6,979 bases of DNA from Archaeoglobaceae archaeon (lineage in GTDB: Archaea; Halobacteriota; Archaeoglobi; Archaeoglobales; Archaeoglobaceae): the NCBI GenBank assembly GCA_027038095.1, contig JALVYA010000206.1:1-6979 (forward strand). The letters run 5' to 3'. The notes below the pieces were generated by a model. It saw only the letters and a program-made list of their open reading frames with translations, was not told where the DNA came from and did no database searches. This document shows, piece after piece, positions 1-5,528 of the stretch (its first letter is position 1; every line of letters begins with the position of its first letter). Both the position numbers and the translations under genes were made by a program.

Positions 1-186
1 TATTAAACCCAGTATCCCAATAACTGCTACGAAAGCGGGTGGCAGTCTTGCATGTGCTTTTAGCAGAAGTGGTAGTAGTACTGTTGGACCAAGAACTGTA
101 AACACCAGCCCTAAAAGAAGCAATAGTGCCCCGCCCACGATATCCAGAATTGCTAAAACTGTTACTCCAGCTGGTCTCTCTCCCAT
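1..186 (-). CDS. Small multi-pass membrane protein, N-terminal part
   Basis: The reading frame opens at an ATG on the minus strand (184-186) and runs off the window after 62 codons without a stop. The product begins MGERPAGVTVLAILDIVGG and continues with two strongly hydrophobic stretches (about residues 8-36 and 38-62, with a short basic break LLKAHARLPP), so it is an integral membrane protein. The opening 'RPxGVTxLAIL' pattern resembles small archaeal membrane proteins of unknown function that I recall only as a type; no function is assigned. There is no Shine-Dalgarno sequence before the ATG, and a TATA-like AT stretch lies about 25 nt upstream, which suggests a leaderless transcript. It lies downstream of the L12 gene on the same strand but is separated from it by a T-rich terminator-like stretch and its own promoter, so it is probably not part of the ribosomal operon. 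Confidence 0.6.
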   Translation of the reverse strand, partial: MGERPAGVTVLAILDIVGGALLLLLGLVFTVLGPTVLLPLLLKAHARLPPAFVAVIGILGLI

Positions 187-194
187 GCATTACG

Positions 195-225
195 GAATTA
201 CTTAAATTATTTAAATTTTTTTAAA
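195..225 (-). promoter_or_regulatory. Probable promoter of the membrane protein gene
   Basis: On the minus strand this stretch reads as runs of A and T including TTTAAATAATTTAAG, whose centre lies about 25 nt before the ATG at 186. That spacing fits an archaeal TATA box driving a leaderless mRNA. The surrounding DNA is so AT-rich that the exact box cannot be fixed. Confidence 0.4.
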
Positions 226-247
226 TTTTTTAAAGTTTGATAATTTA

Positions 248-265
248 CTAGTACTTCTCTACTAG
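248..265. repeat. Short perfect inverted repeat between L12 and the membrane gene
   Basis: CTAGTA (248-253) and TACTAG (260-265) are perfect reverse complements around a 6-base spacer. The repeat lies after the T-rich tract downstream of L12 and upstream of the promoter of the next minus-strand gene. It could be part of the L12 transcription end or an operator for the membrane gene; at 6 bp it may also be chance in AT-rich DNA. Confidence 0.3.
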
Positions 266-267
266 AA

Positions 268-312
268 TAATTAAAAGCAATAAAAAATTTAAACAAAAAA
301 CGAAAAGTGTGT
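268..312 (-). terminator. T-rich terminator-like tract after the L12 gene
   Basis: Immediately past the L12 stop codon the minus strand carries several runs of T (TTTT, TTTTTT, TTTTTT) within about 45 nt. Archaeal RNA polymerase commonly terminates at such U-runs without needing a stable hairpin. The position after the last gene of the ribosomal operon supports the call. Confidence 0.5.
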
Positions 313-630
313 TTATCCGAAAAGTGCTCCAAGCCCCTCTATTGCCTCTTCTTCTTTTTCTTCCTCTTCCTCTTCTTCTTCCTTCTCTTCCTCTTTTTCC
401 TCAGCTGCTTCAGAGGATGCCGCAGAGACAGCTGCTGCAGGAGCTGAAGGCACGATGGCGGCCTTGGAGATCGCTTCGTCTATGTTCACGTCTTCCAGAG
501 CGGCTACGAGAGCTTTTACTCTCGCATCGTTCACATCAACCCCAGCAGCCTCGAGAACCGCTTTTATGTTTTCCTCATTTATCTCCTTACCAGCAGCATG
601 CAGCAGGAGTGCAGCATACACGTACTCCAT
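313..630 (-). CDS. rpl12: Ribosomal protein L12 (archaeal P1-like stalk protein)
   Basis: The 105-residue product is the usual size for archaeal L12. Several L12 dimers bind the C-terminal spine of L10 to form the flexible stalk of the large subunit, which recruits and activates translation GTPases. The N-terminal dimerisation domain (about 1-60, starting MEYVYAALLLHAAGKEI) is followed by an Ala/Ser-rich hinge (about 61-75), a Glu/Lys-rich segment (about 76-95) and the conserved factor-binding tip ending GLGALFG. The start is fixed by a strong Shine-Dalgarno AAAGGAGGT at 639-647. It is the last gene of L1-L10-L12; the 99-nt gap after L10 contains a possible extra promoter. The last 88 bases are almost identical to the end of the L10 gene. 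Confidence 0.97.
   Translation of the reverse strand: MEYVYAALLLHAAGKEINEENIKAVLEAAGVDVNDARVKALVAALEDVNIDEAISKAAIVPSAPAAAVSAASSEAAEEKEEEKEEEEEEEEKEEEAIEGLGALFG
315..402 (-). repeat. 88-bp direct repeat, copy at the end of the L12 gene
   Basis: Positions 315-402 match 732-819 with a single difference over 88 bases. The repeat encodes the acidic segment and the shared GLGALFG tip. Its plus strand is a nearly pure pyrimidine tract of CTT/CTC triplets from about 350. Confidence 0.95.
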
Positions 631-638
631 TCAATTCA

Positions 639-690
639 ACCTCCTTTAACCCATTTTCCCTTTTTCCACACTTTTTTAATTTATTTCTAA
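639..690 (-). promoter_or_regulatory. Possible internal promoter and strong ribosome binding site for L12
   Basis: In the L10-L12 gap the minus strand reads an AT-rich TATA-like element (AAATAAATTAAAAAAG, within 671-690). A start site about 25 nt further would fall near 655 and give a short leader carrying the Shine-Dalgarno AAAGGAGGT (639-647). A separate L12 transcript would fit the need for several L12 copies per ribosome. The promoter is inferred; the ribosome binding site is clear. Confidence 0.4.
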
Positions 691-729
691 CACATACCGG
701 TGTACGCAAATAAATTAATGACAGCGAAC

Positions 730-1746
730 TCATCCGAAAAGTGCTCCAAGCCCCTCTATTGCCTCTTCTTCTTTTTCTTCCTCTTCCTCTTCTTCCTCCT
801 TCTCTTCCTCTTTTTCCTCGCCTTCTTTCTTTTCTACCTTTTCCTCTGCGGAAACGCTCTGGCTCAGCATGGACTTCAATTCGTCATCTATTGCGTCTTC
901 ACTCAGGTGAGAGGCAAGAGCAAGCATCTCGCTGTGCGCTCTCAAAAGAATGTCTTCGATAACGTCCTTCTCAAATATCACTGCGTTGACTGCCAGATTT
1001 CTGGCATCCATTACGGCTTTTGCTATCAGTATTTCTGCAGTCTCAGGCGTAACGTATGCGGCGTTGACCGCGAGGTTAATTGCATTCCTGTAAGCGTTTG
1101 CAAAGTCTTCAGCAACTTTCTCTGTGTCTATGGCAAGCATGTCCGGTGTGAAGATCAGTCCGTTCTCGTAAATCATTCTTACGTCTAAACCGACCTTAAC
1201 CGGCTTAATTTCGAGAAGTTCCAGAGCTCTCGCCACTTCCGGTCTAACGACTTCTCCAGCTTTCACCACGGTTACGGTCTCTTTTATCACTATCTTGCCT
1301 TTCTCGATTGCAGCGGGAATGCCTCCGGCCTGCAGGTCACCGATGATGGGTCCGGGCGGAAAGGAAGTTGGCCCCTTCTCCACAACAACATCAACCGGTG
1401 AAACCTGACCGGGCTTTAGCGGTGAAGGCACTTTTGTCTCCTCGAGCTTCCTGTAGAGCTTGAACGGATTGAGTTCTGTGGCCACCACTGCCACCTGATC
1501 ACCGAGAAATTCGAGAACTTTCTCGTAATCGCCACCAAGCGCTTTTACCGCCTTCTCTATCAGCGTGTTCTTTGTAACCTTTATAGTGGCAAAATCTCTG
1601 AATTCTCTTCTTATTTTCTGCATCTGACCCGATGGAACACCTCTGAAGCTGACTAAAGCAAACACTGGATGGGTCGTAAAGATTTTCTTAATCTCCTCAA
1701 CAGCCTGAACCTTCCATGGTTTGGGACTACCCCTTACTGCAGCCAT
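730..1746 (-). CDS. rpl10: Ribosomal protein L10 (archaeal P0 stalk base)
   Basis: The 338-residue product has the length of archaeal L10/P0. The N-terminal domain (about 1-105, with the QKIRREF and TKNTLIEKA motifs) binds 23S rRNA at the stalk base together with L11. A P0-specific insert follows (about 106-185), then a helical spine (about 210-300) on which L12 dimers sit, and finally a Glu/Lys-rich hinge and the GLGALFG tip shared with L12. The start at 1746 is supported by a GAGGTGA ribosome binding site at 1753-1759 that overlaps the L1 stop codon, leaving only 11 nt between the genes, so L1 and L10 are probably translationally coupled. It is the middle gene of the L1-L10-L12 operon and is likely governed by the L1 leader element. 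Confidence 0.97.
   Translation of the reverse strand: MAAVRGSPKPWKVQAVEEIKKIFTTHPVFALVSFRGVPSGQMQKIRREFRDFATIKVTKNTLIEKAVKALGGDYEKVLEFLGDQVAVVATELNPFKLYRKLEETKVPSPLKPGQVSPVDVVVEKGPTSFPPGPIIGDLQAGGIPAAIEKGKIVIKETVTVVKAGEVVRPEVARALELLEIKPVKVGLDVRMIYENGLIFTPDMLAIDTEKVAEDFANAYRNAINLAVNAAYVTPETAEILIAKAVMDARNLAVNAVIFEKDVIEDILLRAHSEMLALASHLSEDAIDDELKSMLSQSVSAEEKVEKKEGEEKEEEKEEEEEEEEKEEEAIEGLGALFG
732..819 (-). repeat. 88-bp direct repeat, copy at the end of the L10 gene
   Basis: This is the second copy of the repeat at 315-402, in the same orientation, 417 bp away. It differs at one base (TTCTTC against TTCCTC on the plus strand, a Glu codon). The match breaks off where the two proteins diverge. 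Confidence 0.95.
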
Positions 1747-1757
1747 GAATCTTCACC

Positions 1758-2399
1758 TCATATAACCCTGATTGCAGGACCCATTGTGGTTTTAACGTAC
1801 AGCGACTTGATGTTCTGCTGACCTTCGTATTTGTTCTCAACCACTTTAAGCACTTCCAGTGCGTTATCCGCTATTTTTTCCGTTTCCATCTCCCTGTTAC
1901 CGATCGGTGCGTGAAATGTAAGCTTGTCTCTTGTCCTTATTTTAATGGAGTTTTTAAGTCTTTCAATGTGTGGCGTTGGGTCTGAGGCAGGTGGTATTGG
2001 GAGTGGCATTTTACCCCTCGGACCGAGTATGGGACCGAGTTTTTTACCGATTTCGGGCATTAAAGGAGCTTCTGCGATAAAGAAGTCGTATTCCTTTGCT
2101 ATCTTCTTTGCCCTTCTCTTGTTTTTCGCGAGCTCATCTATATCCTCCGGAGGTATTACAAGGGCTCCAGCCTCCTTTGCTTTCAATGCTGTGTCACCCC
2201 TTGCGAAAACAGCAATCTTTCTCGGCTTTCCCAGTCCGTGAGGCAGAGTAACAACGGCATCCAGTCTGTTTTCGGGTTTTTTCATGTCAACGTTTCTGAG
2301 GTTTACTGCCATTTCCACAGTTTCAACGAATTTTCTCGGTTTCGCTTCTTTGATCGCTTTCTCTATTGCATCCACAAGCTTTTCTTTCTCCACGAGCAT
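1758..2399 (-). CDS. rpl1: Ribosomal protein L1
   Basis: The 213-residue protein has the usual archaeal L1 size and order: an N-terminal domain I segment (KLVDAIEKAIKEAKPRKFVE), the LPHGLGKPRKIAVFARG stretch, and the conserved KLGPILGPRGKMPLPIPP loop near residues 119-136. L1 binds 23S rRNA helices 76-78 and forms the mobile stalk at the tRNA exit site. Archaeal L1 is also a known translational repressor of its own mRNA. Start ATG at 2399 follows a GGAGGGG Shine-Dalgarno (2404-2410). It is the first gene of the operon; L11, which precedes L1 in many archaea, is absent here. A hairpin resembling an L1 binding site lies directly upstream. Confidence 0.97.
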   Translation of the reverse strand: MLVEKEKLVDAIEKAIKEAKPRKFVETVEMAVNLRNVDMKKPENRLDAVVTLPHGLGKPRKIAVFARGDTALKAKEAGALVIPPEDIDELAKNKRRAKKIAKEYDFFIAEAPLMPEIGKKLGPILGPRGKMPLPIPPASDPTPHIERLKNSIKIRTRDKLTFHAPIGNREMETEKIADNALEVLKVVENKYEGQQNIKSLYVKTTMGPAIRVI

Positions 2400-2408
2400 A
2401 ATACCCCT

Positions 2409-2437
2409 CCGTAGTACACGGCTTGCGCCTCCTACGG
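2409..2437 (-). promoter_or_regulatory. Candidate L1-binding hairpin in the operon leader (autogenous control)
   Basis: On the minus strand the leader folds as CCGTAG (2437-2432), GA, GGC, the loop GCAA, GCC, GTGTA, CTACGG (2414-2409). The outer 6-bp and inner 3-bp helices are perfect. They are separated by an asymmetric internal loop (GA opposite GTGTA), and the inner helix is capped by a GNRA tetraloop. This matches the layout of known archaeal L1 mRNA sites: a helix, then GA-GGC on one side and GCC-GNGNA on the other, then the helix closing. The 3' arm shares its last two G residues with the Shine-Dalgarno GGAGGGG (2410-2404), so L1 bound here would block initiation. L1 binding is inferred from the fold and context. 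Confidence 0.75.
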
Positions 2438-2469
2438 TTGATTTATGAAACTTTCAGCCCGTAGTGTTC

Positions 2470-2490
2470 AGAGTATTTTAAGTTAACGGT
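2470..2490 (-). promoter_or_regulatory. Probable promoter of the L1-L10-L12 operon
   Basis: The minus strand reads CGTTAACTTAAAATACTC here, a TATA-like stretch with a possible BRE just before it. A start 25 nt downstream would fall near 2450 and leave the whole L1-type hairpin (2409-2437) inside the leader. A second weaker box (CATAAATC, about 2442-2450) would place the start inside the hairpin and is less likely. Confidence 0.45.
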
Positions 2491-2514
2491 GATATGATGA
2501 ACCGTATCGGACTG

Positions 2515-2540
2515 CGCTCCAAGATTTTGAGATCGGAGCG
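2515..2540. repeat. Inverted repeat between the divergent promoters
   Basis: CGCTCC (2515-2520) and GGAGCG (2535-2540) are perfect reverse complements with a 14-bp spacer. They lie between the likely TATA elements of the L1 operon (about 2473-2482) and of the winged-helix gene (about 2559-2566). That is a suitable place for an operator acting on either promoter, perhaps bound by the adjacent regulator. No binding evidence is available. Confidence 0.4.
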
Positions 2541-2556
2541 TTCGAATATCTGATAA

Positions 2557-2567
2557 AGTATTTATGT
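2557..2567 (+). promoter_or_regulatory. TATA-like element for a leaderless winged-helix gene
   Basis: AGTATTTATGT lies about 25 nt before the ATG at 2589 and follows an A-rich BRE-like ATAAAG. No Shine-Dalgarno motif precedes the ATG, so transcription probably starts at or beside the start codon. Confidence 0.5.
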
Positions 2568-2588
2568 AGAGCGGCAATAATAAAATCG

Positions 2589-2912
2589 ATGGACGAGGAT
2601 GAGGTCGAAATACTGAAGGACATAAGAGATACGCTCATCAGAATTGAAAAGAAGCTTGAAAATATCGAAAACAACATTCACAGGAATAATAAAGTAAAAG
2701 AGATTTCTGATCCATTTGAGTTGCTGGAGTTACCGGACAACCTCAGAATGACTGCAATGGCTATTATGAAAATAGGAGAAGGTACGGCAGAAGACGTCTC
2801 CAAAATAACGGGTAGAAGCAGGCCAATAGAGAGCCACTACCTCAGCTCTCTCGTGAGGCTGGGATTTCTGAAAAAAAGGAGAGTCGGCAGAAAAGTGGTG
2901 TACTACAAGTAA
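2589..2912 (+). CDS. Coiled-coil winged-helix DNA-binding protein
   Basis: The 107-residue product has two parts. Residues about 1-36 are charged and heptad-like (EVEILKDIRDTLIRIEKKL), predicting a coiled coil for dimerisation. Residues about 47-107 look like a winged helix-turn-helix: helix 1 NLRMTAMAIMKIG, a turn into AEDVSKITGRSR, a recognition helix IESHYLSSLVRLG, and a wing LKKRRVGRKVVYYK. The layout resembles small archaeal ArsR/MarR-like regulators, but no target or ligand site is visible and there are no cysteines for metal sensing. The gene is divergent from the ribosomal operon and is probably leaderless. The 26-bp inverted repeat upstream could be its operator. Whether it is co-transcribed with the decarboxylase gene 164 bp downstream cannot be told from the sequence. 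Confidence 0.8.
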   Translation: MDEDEVEILKDIRDTLIRIEKKLENIENNIHRNNKVKEISDPFELLELPDNLRMTAMAIMKIGEGTAEDVSKITGRSRPIESHYLSSLVRLGFLKKRRVGRKVVYYK

Positions 2913-3030
2913 CTTTTGGTGTTCATTTAAGTTTTGTAACTGTTGAAGCGCGTATGCGAATCGTTTAATGCTCTGTTTTGACACGTCTGCCGGTCTTCAG
3001 CGTTTCACAGTTCTGCAGGTAATTGCGTAA

Positions 3031-3087
3031 ATGGAAAACCAGAACCAAGAAATAAGAAAAACGAAATGTCAGGTTCATGCTGAGTGA
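3031..3087 (+). CDS. Possible 18-codon upstream ORF overlapping the decarboxylase start
   Basis: An ATG at 3031 opens a short frame (MENQNQEIRKTKCQVHAE) that ends with a TGA at 3085-3087, 11 nt inside the next gene. An AGGT at 3017-3020 could serve as a weak ribosome binding site. The decarboxylase start at 3077 has only a poor motif of its own, so translational coupling through this frame is conceivable. A frame this short could equally be chance. Confidence 0.2.
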   Translation: MENQNQEIRKTKCQVHAE

Positions 3088-4321
3088 AGCGATACCTGAA
3101 GATGTAGTGGTAATCGATAGAGAACTGAAACACGATGAAGTTACTCGATTTGTAAAAGAGAACGGTTACGGGAAAACACCCCTGATTCTGAACGTTGAGG
3201 GGAAAAAGGTTGCAAAAAACTTCATTTCCACGAGAGATAGACTGTGCAGGTACTTAAACGTCAGCAGAGAGAACTTAACTCCTTATCTCGCATCCCTAAA
3301 GATGGACAGAGATCCGGATGTGCTCGATTTCGAGGAGCTCAAGAAGCTGGGGTTGAAAAAGAGAAATATTACCCTTGAAGACCTGCCAGTTTTGAAGTAC
3401 TATCCAGAAGACGGGGGCAGGTACATAACTGCTGGAGTCGTTGTAGCATCGTTTAACGGTAGCTGTAACGCCTGCATCCACAGAATGATGCTTCTCGACG
3501 GTAAGAGACTCGTGGCCAGACTCGTAAAACCAAGACACACGTATTTGCTGTGGAAACGGGCTATAAAAGAGGGGAAGGAATTGAAAATTGCGATAGCTAT
3601 TGGTGTGCATCCTCTCGTTCTCTTCGCCTCTGCGACTCGAGTTCCGGAGGGTATGGAATTCAGGTATGCGAGGTCTCTGCTTGAGAACTTCAGAGTTTAC
3701 AGAACGGAGTACGACGAAAAGCTGCTGGTACCGCCAGCGGAAATTGTACTCTTCGGCAGAATTACTGCGAAGCTTTCGAAAGAGGGGCCTTTCGTCGATT
3801 TAACGGGAACATACGATATCGTTAGAGAGCAGCCCGTCGTGGAAATAGACGAGATCTGGAGCAAAGACGATCCGCTGTACTACTCCATAACTCCCGCCAG
3901 TTCTGAGCACAGCGTTCTGATGGGAATCCCCTACGAACCCCTGATATACCGGAGCGTATCGAAAGTCTGCAGGGTTAAAAACGTGGTTATGAGTGAGGGG
4001 GGAATGTGCTACTTCCACGCTTTCGTGCAGATAGAAAAGCACAGCGAGGGCGATGGTAAAAACGCAATTCTGGCAGCTTTTACAGCTCACCACAGCCTGA
4101 AACACGTAGTTGTGGTGGACGACGACATAGACATTTTCAACCCCGCTGACGTTGAATACGCAATTGCAACGAGATTTCAGGGGGATAAAGACCTAGTAAT
4201 CGTAAGGGGTGCGAGAGGTAGCTCGCTCGACCCGTCGTCTGAAAACGGCATAACGACCAAGGTTGGTTTAGACGCAACAAAGGACATCAGCAGGAAAGAG
4301 GACTTCGAAAGAGTCGTGTAG
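3077..4321 (+). CDS. UbiD-family decarboxylase, probable anhydromevalonate phosphate decarboxylase
   Basis: The 414-residue protein is a UbiD-family decarboxylase using prenylated FMN. Aligning by spacing to characterised members (Fdc1) suggests metal/cofactor ligands N131, H154 and E194 and the catalytic set R136 (in NACIHRMM), E236 and D241 (in EGPFVDLTG). Most UbiD enzymes have Glu where D241 stands. Other family blocks are GGRYITAG (113-120), VVVVDDDIDIFNPADVEYA (343-361) and ITTKVGLDAT (392-401). It is followed after 29 nt by an aconitase X gene, the partner expected in the archaeal mevalonate pathway. The likely reaction is therefore decarboxylation of trans-anhydromevalonate 5-phosphate to isopentenyl phosphate, in the cytosol. 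The family is certain; the substrate comes from context. The ATG at 3077 is the first in frame after the stop at 3053 and has only a weak ribosome binding site. A UbiX-type flavin prenyltransferase must be encoded elsewhere. Confidence 0.88.
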   Translation: MLSEAIPEDVVVIDRELKHDEVTRFVKENGYGKTPLILNVEGKKVAKNFISTRDRLCRYLNVSRENLTPYLASLKMDRDPDVLDFEELKKLGLKKRNITLEDLPVLKYYPEDGGRYITAGVVVASFNGSCNACIHRMMLLDGKRLVARLVKPRHTYLLWKRAIKEGKELKIAIAIGVHPLVLFASATRVPEGMEFRYARSLLENFRVYRTEYDEKLLVPPAEIVLFGRITAKLSKEGPFVDLTGTYDIVREQPVVEIDEIWSKDDPLYYSITPASSEHSVLMGIPYEPLIYRSVSKVCRVKNVVMSEGGMCYFHAFVQIEKHSEGDGKNAILAAFTAHHSLKHVVVVDDDIDIFNPADVEYAIATRFQGDKDLVIVRGARGSSLDPSSENGITTKVGLDATKDISRKEDFERVV

Positions 4322-4336
4322 CTGGAATCGTTCTTT

Positions 4337-4344
4337 GGAGGGGG
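4337..4344 (+). promoter_or_regulatory. Strong ribosome binding site for the aconitase X gene
   Basis: GGAGGGGG ends six bases before the ATG at 4351 and fixes that start. The 29-nt gap after the decarboxylase stop contains no promoter-like element, which supports a two-gene transcript. Confidence 0.8.
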
Positions 4345-4350
4345 ATTTGA

Positions 4351-5514
4351 ATGTACCTGACCAAGGAGCAGGAAGAGCTTCTGGATAAACCGGGATGCGA
4401 CGTCTGCATGAAGCTCCTGATTTCCACAGGAAAGGCCTTTGACGCTGAGAGAATGATAGAAGTCAGGTCTGTCCACATTTCCGGAATATCATACCAGAAT
4501 ATCGGAAATGCAGGTCTGGAGTGGCTGGAGGAGCTGAGCAAGACTGCGAGATTCAGAGTTAAGGCAACCGTCAATCCGGCGGGAATGGACCTGCAGAGGT
4601 GGAGGGAAATGGGCATAAGCGAGGAGTTCTATCAAAAACAGCTTAGAATTCTGAAAGCTCTGGAGAGAATGGGTGCCAGACTTGAAATGAGCTGCATTCC
4701 GTACTACTTCGAGAGGGTTGAACGCGGTGAATCGCTGGCATGGGCTGAAAGCAATGCAGTCGTGTACGCAAACTCTGTTCTGGGTGCAAGAACGAACAGG
4801 GAAAGCGGAATAACCGCAATTGCATCTGCTGTTACAGGATTGACTCCTGAATACGGCATGCATTTAAACAGCAACAGAGCTGCTGATCTGGCTGTAAAGC
4901 TGAAAATCCCGGAGGGGTGTGCACCTCTTGCTGGATGCGAAATTGGAAGACTGGAGTGCAGAGTACCCTATGTCGTGTGCGACAGAAAGTTGAGAGAGGA
5001 TGAAATGAGAGCAATGGGGGCGGCGATGGCTGCAACCGGTGGAAAGGCAATGTTCCACGTAGAAAATCAGACTCCGGAGTGGAACGCTTACGATAAGCCA
5101 GAAGATAAAGTTGAGGTGGGTGCAGAGGAGCTGAAAGAAATGAAAGAGGAAAACGCACCGGTGGAGATGCCAGACCTGATAGCGATTGGCTGTCCCCATG
5201 CGTGTACTGAAGAAATTCTGAAAATCGCTGAGTTAACGGGAGACAGGTTTAAAATTCCTGTCTGGATTTTCACATGCAGGAGAGTGCTGAAAGACGAAAA
5301 TGCGATGAGGGCTAAGGAAAAAATAGAAAAATTCGGAGGAAAGGTATACTGCGACACGTGTATGGTGGTTTCTCCTGCAACCGAGCAATTTGACAAAGTT
5401 ATGGTCGATTCGGGAAAGGCGTTAACGTATCTACCGAAACTGAGGAAAGTCGAAGCGTTTTTCGGCACACTCGAAGAGTGCATTGACGTTGCGCTGGGTA
5501 ACGTTAAAATTTAG
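4351..5514 (+). CDS. Aconitase X large subunit, probable phosphomevalonate dehydratase large subunit
   Basis: The 387-residue product has the length and motifs of the archaeal aconitase X catalytic subunit: MYLTKEQEELLDKPG at the start, VNPAGMDLQRWREMGIS (74-90), SNAVVYANSVLGARTNRE (134-151), GLTPEYGMHL (163-172), AIGCPHACTEE (278-288), YCDTCMVVSP (333-342) and FFGTLEECIDVA (370-381). Cysteines C115 (SCIPYY), C281 and C334 or C337 are candidate ligands of the labile iron-sulphur cluster. In archaea this enzyme dehydrates mevalonate 5-phosphate to trans-anhydromevalonate 5-phosphate. It works with a small swivelling-domain subunit of about 130 residues, for which no gene is visible here. The adjacent decarboxylase catalyses the next step, so the pair supplies isoprenoid precursors for membrane lipids. 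The stop codon lies in a 12-bp tandem repeat. A bacterial-type hydroxyproline dehydratase role is the alternative, but it does not fit the neighbour. Confidence 0.92.
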   Translation: MYLTKEQEELLDKPGCDVCMKLLISTGKAFDAERMIEVRSVHISGISYQNIGNAGLEWLEELSKTARFRVKATVNPAGMDLQRWREMGISEEFYQKQLRILKALERMGARLEMSCIPYYFERVERGESLAWAESNAVVYANSVLGARTNRESGITAIASAVTGLTPEYGMHLNSNRAADLAVKLKIPEGCAPLAGCEIGRLECRVPYVVCDRKLREDEMRAMGAAMAATGGKAMFHVENQTPEWNAYDKPEDKVEVGAEELKEMKEENAPVEMPDLIAIGCPHACTEEILKIAELTGDRFKIPVWIFTCRRVLKDENAMRAKEKIEKFGGKVYCDTCMVVSPATEQFDKVMVDSGKALTYLPKLRKVEAFFGTLEECIDVALGNVKI

Positions 5515-5528
5515 TCTAAAATTTAGTC
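5505..5528 (+). repeat. 12-bp tandem duplication at the end of the aconitase X gene
   Basis: TAAAATTTAGTC occurs twice in direct succession (5505-5516 and 5517-5528). The first copy contains the last two codons and the TAG stop (5512-5514), so the second copy repeats the gene's end without changing the protein. Confidence 0.85.

Noticed and set aside
313..630. L12 gene as a truncated duplicate of the L10 end
   Set aside because: The similarity is limited to the shared tail; the N-terminal L12 dimerisation domain is distinct and complete, and L10-L12 order is normal in archaea.
309..1188. Long plus-strand open frames rich in Leu, Phe and Pro across the stalk genes
   Set aside because: They are the complements of Glu/Lys-rich codons in L10 and L12, lack ribosome binding sites and look like no known protein.
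2494..2553. Possible C/D box guide RNA: ATGATGA (2494-2500) and CTGA (2550-2553) about 60 nt apart on the plus strand
   Set aside because: The size fits, but internal D' and C' boxes are poor, the flanks do not pair as a terminal stem, and the region overlaps two divergent promoters.
2913..3076. tRNA or other structured RNA in the gap before the decarboxylase gene
   Set aside because: No cloverleaf, T-loop motif or stable long stem could be found; only a weak TGAAG/CTTCA pairing (about 2944 and 2996).
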